A stretch of 64,000 nt of DNA from Chitinophaga terrae (ex Kim and Jung 2007) (lineage in GTDB: Bacteria > Bacteroidota > Bacteroidia > Chitinophagales > Chitinophagaceae), in assembly GCF_900107795.1 (NCBI RefSeq), contig NZ_FNRL01000015.1, positions 1 to 64,000 of the forward strand, given 5' to 3'. The stretch's first letter is position 1. Each line of letters starts with the position of its first letter. The notes beneath the pieces were generated by a model. The model was not told the DNA's origin. It made no database searches and was given only the letters and a program-made list of their open reading frames with translations. Below are positions 61,301 through 64,000 of the stretch, piece by piece. The translations under genes and the position numbers were made by a program.

Positions 61301-64000
61301 GATTTACATGTTGAACCTCCGTTCAGAGATGCTTCTACCCAATAAGTAACTGTACCTGCGGTGTTGCTGGTCGGAGTATAAACCGGACCTGTAAACAGGC
61401 TGTCATTACCTGCCTGGCTACCGTACCATTTGAATATTACGTTTGCTGTATTAGAAGTCGCTGTCAGAACAGCCTGAGTACCAATTGCCACTGAATCCGG
61501 GTTCGGTGTAACTACCGGTGCACTCAGAGATGGCGCCATTTGTACTGTGAACTGTTGTCTGTCAGATATTGCACCACAGCTGTTCACTGCCGCAACATAC
61601 AGCACTGTATCCCTGCTCACTGCAGTCAGCCTGAAGGTATAACCACTGTCAGTATTCAGTTTGTTGCCGCCAGTTGGTACGTTATACCAGTTATATGTGA
61701 ACCTGCGATCTGCATTAGCTACCTGCAGGTCTACGCTGGAACCAGGACATACCTGAACAACTACCGGCGCGCCTGGTACACTTGGAGCTGGCGTTACGTA
61801 CACGCTCACAGGGATACGATCCGGGTTCGGACAGTTATTAGGTCCACCTACCACAGCTACATAGTAAGTAACCTTACCTGCTGTTTTCAGTGTGTCGGTT
61901 GTATAAGTATTCTGAGTGCTTAATACCACGTTGCTTGTAGAATCTGCATACCAGCGAACAGAAGTACCTGCTGCAGGAGTTACAGAAAGCGTCGCTTTGC
62001 TGTTGATGCAAACTGTATCCATTGTCGCTTTTACTGTTGGTTTAGCATACAGTACTCTAGCGCTATAGATATCAATTGCATTCAGGAGGTTAAGCACACC
62101 TGTCAGACGTACTTCCACTCTGTCGTAAGCCGCAGGAGCTGCAATAGTTGCAGTGAACTGCTGACCGTTCAGTAAGCGGAGAGTCAGGAGCCTAGACAAG
62201 GTATCTGATTTAACCAGGGTATTATTGTTATACAGGGAGATCAGCGTTCCACCCAGCAGGCTTACATCAGCCAGGCCAACAGGGGTAGCCAGTTGCAGCT
62301 GGATGCTATCGTTGGCTGAACCTGGGTTAGCAAATATCAGGCGTTGATATGCTGATCCACCCAATGCGCCAACAGGAACAGATAACCTTGTGAAGTTAGA
62401 GTGGTCGCTGTCGACGTCGTTAGTCGGATTCATTACGCTACACAGGATACATCCGAGGGTTGTACCTGAAGATTGTGCGTTAGCGAAGTTACAGTTAGGA
62501 TCAGGGTTGAATGGTCCTACTACCTGTACCTGAACCGGAGAACGTTTAGAGTCGCAGGCGCCGGCTACTCGTGCTGCTGCATAGTAAGTATACAGGCCAG
62601 GAGTGCTGAACGGTCCTACAACCAGGCTGTCGCCGGTTGCCAGAACGGTGTTGGTGGTCGCATCTGCAAACCAAACGATAGTAGCGCCGGGAACTGGTTG
62701 TGCTTTCACAACACCCTGGGTATTAACCTGGATGGTGATCTGACCGGAAACTACAGGAGCAGCTGGTGCAGCGGCAATTTTCACATTTGCAGCTTTCAGG
62801 GCGCCGGCAGGGTTTTCACACTGTGTGGCGCTGGATACGCTTACAAAGTATTTGTAGTTGCCAGCAGCCAGACCTGTGATTGTCAGCTTACCGGTAGTGT
62901 CTATTGCATAAGTCACCCCGTTTTCAACCATTCCGTTGGTGATCGGAGCTGTTTTGTTATTGTCTTTATACCATTTAAATACCGGTGCTGTAACGCCTGT
63001 AGCTGTTGGAGTCAGCACTGCAGGTTCGCTTGAACAAGCAACAGTAGTATCAGCAATATTGATATTGCCTGGCTGGCTGGTTGGATATACGGTTACCACA
63101 ACAGGGATCCTGTCAGGGTTTGGACATCCGTTAGCGCCTATTGCCTGTACATAATAGCGGAAGTTGCCCGGAGTTTTCAGGGTATCAGTTGTATATGTTG
63201 CGTTAGAGCTCAACACAACTGTAGAGGTAGAATCAGCATACCATTTTACACTGGTACCAGCGGCAGGAGTAGCTGTTAATACAGCAGGCTGGCCCTGGCA
63301 AACAGTGACATTGGTAGCTGTGATAGCCGGATCCGGAGCAATTGCCCTTACACCATAGATATCAAGAGAATTAAGCAGGTTAGCAACACCTGTCAGTTTC
63401 ACTTCCACGCGGTCGTAAGCGCCACCTGCAGGAACAGTTGCTGTATAACGGTTACCGCTCAGTAAGCGGAGTGTCAGTAATTGAGAAATAGGATGAGTGC
63501 TTACAACAGTGTTACCATTGTAAACAGTGATCAATGCGCCACCCAGAACGCTTACATCAGCCAGGCCGCCTGGGGATGCCAGGTCAAATGTGAGACTGTC
63601 GCTTGCCGCACCTGCAGCAGGGAAGATCAGTCGTTGATATACTGAACCGCCTAACAGGCCAACAGGGATATTTAACCTGGTGAAGTTGGTGTTGATAGAA
63701 TCGACATCGTTTTCCGGATTGGTTACACTACAAAGCACACAACCTAATGTAGTACCAGTTAACTGGCTGTTAGGCATGTTACATTTGATAGGTGACGGAC
63801 CGGTTACTGTAATAGTAATTGGCAGTCTGTAAGACACGCAACCGCCAGGAAGGCTATCGCCGGCAAAGTAGGTATACACGCCCGGGCTTACGAAAGGCGC
63901 CAGGGTAATAGTGTTACCTCTGCCTATCGGAGCCAGGGTTGTATCACTGTACCACAGTACAGTAGTACCTGGAGCTGGCGCCGCGTTCAGCGTCAGTGGT
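55354..64000 (-). CDS. Giant repeat adhesin, type IX secretion substrate (N-terminus off window)
   Basis: The frame is open from the stop at 55354 through the right edge, at least 2,880 residues. The segment above the GTG at 63879 continues the same Ig-like pattern, so that codon is not the start. It holds about 24 Ig-like repeats of roughly 75-85 residues, each with a WY or WF core and cysteines, and four copies of an approximately 150-residue module (about 63330-63785, 62040-62500, 60780-61250 and 59525-59990). A fibronectin-III-like domain (about 55640-55910) and a gliding-motility C-terminal domain follow, the latter with FVPNLFSPNGDGMND and GWDGTMSGQRQPVGVYVYIV. The function is probably adhesion or motility at the cell surface, with PorP/SprF as export partner. 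Confidence 0.93.
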   Translation of the reverse strand, partial: PLTLNAAPAPGTTVLWYSDTTLAPIGRGNTITLAPFVSPGVYTYFAGDSLPGGCVSYRLPITITVTGPSPIKCNMPNSQLTGTTLGCVLCSVTNPENDVDSINTNFTRLNIPVGLLGGSVYQRLIFPAAGAASDSLTFDLASPGGLADVSVLGGALITVYNGNTVVSTHPISQLLTLRLLSGNRYTATVPAGGAYDRVEVKLTGVANLLNSLDIYGVRAIAPDPAITATNVTVCQGQPAVLTATPAAGTSVKWYADSTSTVVLSSNATYTTDTLKTPGNFRYYVQAIGANGCPNPDRIPVVVTVYPTSQPGNINIADTTVACSSEPAVLTPTATGVTAPVFKWYKDNNKTAPITNGMVENGVTYAIDTTGKLTITGLAAGNYKYFVSVSSATQCENPAGALKAANVKIAAAPAAPVVSGQITIQVNTQGVVKAQPVPGATIVWFADATTNTVLATGDSLVVGPFSTPGLYTYYAAARVAGACDSKRSPVQVQVVGPFNPDPNCNFANAQSSGTTLGCILCSVMNPTNDVDSDHSNFTRLSVPVGALGGSAYQRLIFANPGSANDSIQLQLATPVGLADVSLLGGTLISLYNNNTLVKSDTLSRLLTLRLLNGQQFTATIAAPAAYDRVEVRLTGVLNLLNAIDIYSARVLYAKPTVKATMDTVCINSKATLSVTPAAGTSVRWYADSTSNVVLSTQNTYTTDTLKTAGKVTYYVAVVGGPNNCPNPDRIPVSVYVTPAPSVPGAPVVVQVCPGSSVDLQVANADRRFTYNWYNVPTGGNKLNTDSGYTFRLTAVSRDTVLYVAAVNSCGAISDRQQFTVQMAPSLSAPVVTPNPDSVAIGTQAVLTATSNTANVIFKWYGSQAGNDSLFTGPVYTPTSNTAGTVTYWVEASLNGGSTCKSIRVPVVVVYGTRPTSSVPCEGASSQSVGSSGLLVLGGVYNQGLSVDNDANTASSLVIDAGLLNAQVWQRAKFVGVSAPGDTVKVLLSNPSQVLSAALLGGVQITSYNGSTPGDSVSVNNPLVKLVILSSKKQALIEFVPTKPFDAVEVKLKSGILGALTTIDFNYAQRALVAPKVQAANVTACAGGTATLNVQDPVTGITYRWYNSQGVYLTGKDGSSFTTGNLTKDTAFYVEAFRNNCASSSRTRVDVKVTAAPVAPAVLATNVEVCSGSDAVLAVANPVRGYSYAWYNVASGGTKLNTDSGFTYKVVNVTAKATYYVEAINDSCHTVSATRTAVTVNTAAALAPPTVDPSVDTIVIGQQGLFRASAAVANAEFNWYASDTSTNILFTGSTFTTPKATALGRTVYYVEAVLPGGATCKSARVPATVVVINGDPSIVPCEGATSEINGRTGITIGSVVNPEFAVDDKISTASSLVINLGVGNGSVYQRAMFKGISTAGDTVKVMLSNPGQILSAAVLASVQLTTYNGNTAGDSVLVSNPLVHLDLLSNSRRAILSFVPTKPFDGVEVKLRSGILGALTAVDFNYAQRAIAQPKVQVNGSATICKGKQATLAVVNPAAGIVYSWYDSKGVHLADSVAYVTPATLGTGTYNYFVTASRNNCTSAASAQVAVTVLGLPSAPVPVANDVKTCINTPVTLSVQPVTGVQFNWYDAATGGAKLASNSNTYTTPANLPAGTYNFFVEAVNASNCANDSARTKIVVTVDSAATAVDIVANDQVICNGQNAVLTPSSTTVQNPVFKWYANPDKTGPITAGVDSKGVLTITGLTPGAYTYYVSVSNNGRCENQAGNLKAVKVTVNSNAVAADINVADTTICLNTTVKLTATSTTVTNPVFKWYKDATLSTLLFTGATYTTDQLTATTSYYVTVEGANKCANSAANAKVVTVNVREVNTPVIAASSISICAGDTATLSIQNAENGVTYKWYNTATGGTAIFTGPVYVVRGLTQSTDFYAEASVGSCTSATRTKVSIGVGVAPKPIVESTDVTVCQGGSAILKVTSSTTNITYKWYTTATGGTAVFTGPIFTAGPITTNTAYYVEAIGDTSKCGKPSERVKVNVTAVPVPAAPVLVSSTVQGCVGQSATLAIKSPVPGTTYQWYDAPTNGTLVFEGEVFNIASIDSTVTYYVQASVNGSCPSATRTSATIRANSIPAVPEIAASSLTVCQGGSVTLSIKNPVAGVTYRWYDALTGGKLLFTGSSFTTGALDKTTDFYAEASNGACSSNQRAKITVGVGQAPTPVLESNALTVCTGSTATLRVTSATNGVTYKWYTQASGGTPVFTGPVYTTDKLTTSTDYYVEAVGDAGSCGSPSARVKASVTVVPAPDAPDVVATSLKTCAGTGVTVAVKTVKPGITYQWYDAPQGGSLLFTGAVYSVQVVTANTTYYVQANLGSGCASSTRTAVNVSVDPAPPVPTVASDNETTCIGGTVTFTVTNPGASTTYRWYDAPSGGTLLATGTAYTTAPLAATTTIYLEALNSFGCSSVRKGLTATVVNDINAPLVDPITVCAGQSGVLQIKNRSNNVIYRWYTVPTGGTAVFTGADFTVSPTSTVTYYAEAATSGGCISASRTPVKVTVNPSPAAPAVADASPEVCAGQSVVLNVLNPDATLTYKWYTTPTGGTPVATGAMYPTNAINTNQMFYVEATNNNACPSPTRTAVSVLAIPAPAIPTVTGNTSICPGSSATLTAASTTAGVNFRWYSVANGGTPLFTGTSYTTQPLNTATTYYVEAFTAGGCVSATRKAVDVTMAEPLPAPTVTVDNATATAVTFRWNAVTGAQRYEVSVDNGVTFIPPSSGANGTTHTISNLQPNQSVSIQVRAIGTVACENSALASANGKSTNPNGNNIFVPNLFSPNGDGMNDIMYVYGTSIAQLEFRIYNQWGQLVFTSKDQRQGWDGTMSGQRQPVGVYVYIVKATMQDGTVVTKKGNVTLMR

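Noticed and set aside
55547..63358. Many plus-strand frames of 60-186 codons inside the giant adhesin gene
   Set aside because: They are antisense shadows of repeated coding sequence, rich in Cys, Tyr and Ser as expected from complementing Ig-like repeats, and lack any family pattern.
59000..64000. Direct repeats in the giant gene, considered as a CRISPR-like array
   Set aside because: The repeats are long, imperfect and in frame, and encode Ig-like and unnamed domains. There are no short identical repeats with unique spacers and no cas genes.

Overview
The window comes from a Bacteroidota chromosome, most likely a Chitinophaga-like member of the Chitinophagaceae. Signs of this are alternative complex III linked to an aa3-type oxidase, TonB receptors with a carboxypeptidase-like N-terminal extension, a PorP/SprF plus OmpA pair beside a giant type IX secretion substrate with a gliding-type C-terminus, and many -7 promoter elements of the Bacteroidota form TAnnTTTG. 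Nearly all of it is ordinary chromosomal sequence, densely coded and mostly on the minus strand. No phage, CRISPR array, rRNA or tRNA gene was seen.

Layout: 1-295 is the 5' part (domain I) of a group IIC intron lying directly behind the lysS terminator; its maturase gene would lie off the left edge. 359-9983 holds lysS, a dipeptidyl peptidase IV, a CsaA-like protein, lptC, an outer-membrane barrel protein, a LON-domain protein, meaB and a Gdx-type SMR exporter. Three copies of a small promoter-leader-hairpin cassette occur between 1.9 and 4.8 kb. 9988-13352 carries a ClC-like protein with altered selectivity motifs, a protoglobin-like protein that seems to lack the proximal histidine, a DUF2024 protein, a MarR regulator with a C-terminal cysteine cluster and a GNAT acetyltransferase.

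13383-29404 is one long minus-strand respiratory cluster: actABCDEF (quinol to cytochrome c), cytochrome oxidase subunits II, I, III, III and IV, haem O synthase (cyoE), a SCO copper chaperone, a DUF420 protein and a 71-residue CxxC membrane protein. A promoter of the canonical Bacteroidota form sits just upstream of actA. Together the genes encode a quinol-to-oxygen electron transfer chain plus its assembly factors.

29853-31947 has an NlpE-like lipoprotein, purN (TTG start) and a small barrel protein. 31954-36127 is a divergent metal-related locus: merC-like plus TonB receptor on the minus strand, SCO plus a Fur/Zur-type regulator on the plus strand. Between them is a perfect 29-base palindrome with the 7-1-7 core of Fur-family boxes. 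36320-51934 is mixed housekeeping: M3 peptidase, DUF5606 protein with a histone-like tail, lamin-tail protein, asd, a small orphan, DUF2461, an outer-membrane porin beside amt, uvrB, S1/P1 nuclease, PfkB kinase and a MATE transporter.

52157-64000 is a surface-adhesin locus: OmpA-like protein, PorP/SprF, and a giant protein of more than 2,880 residues that runs off the right edge. The giant is built from about 24 Ig-like repeats, four copies of an approximately 150-residue module I cannot name, a fibronectin-III-like domain and a gliding-motility C-terminal domain. Long palindromes of one family (core TTCACGCAGAGGGG or TTCACGCAAAGGGG) lie at 9.4, 36.2 and 52.1 kb.
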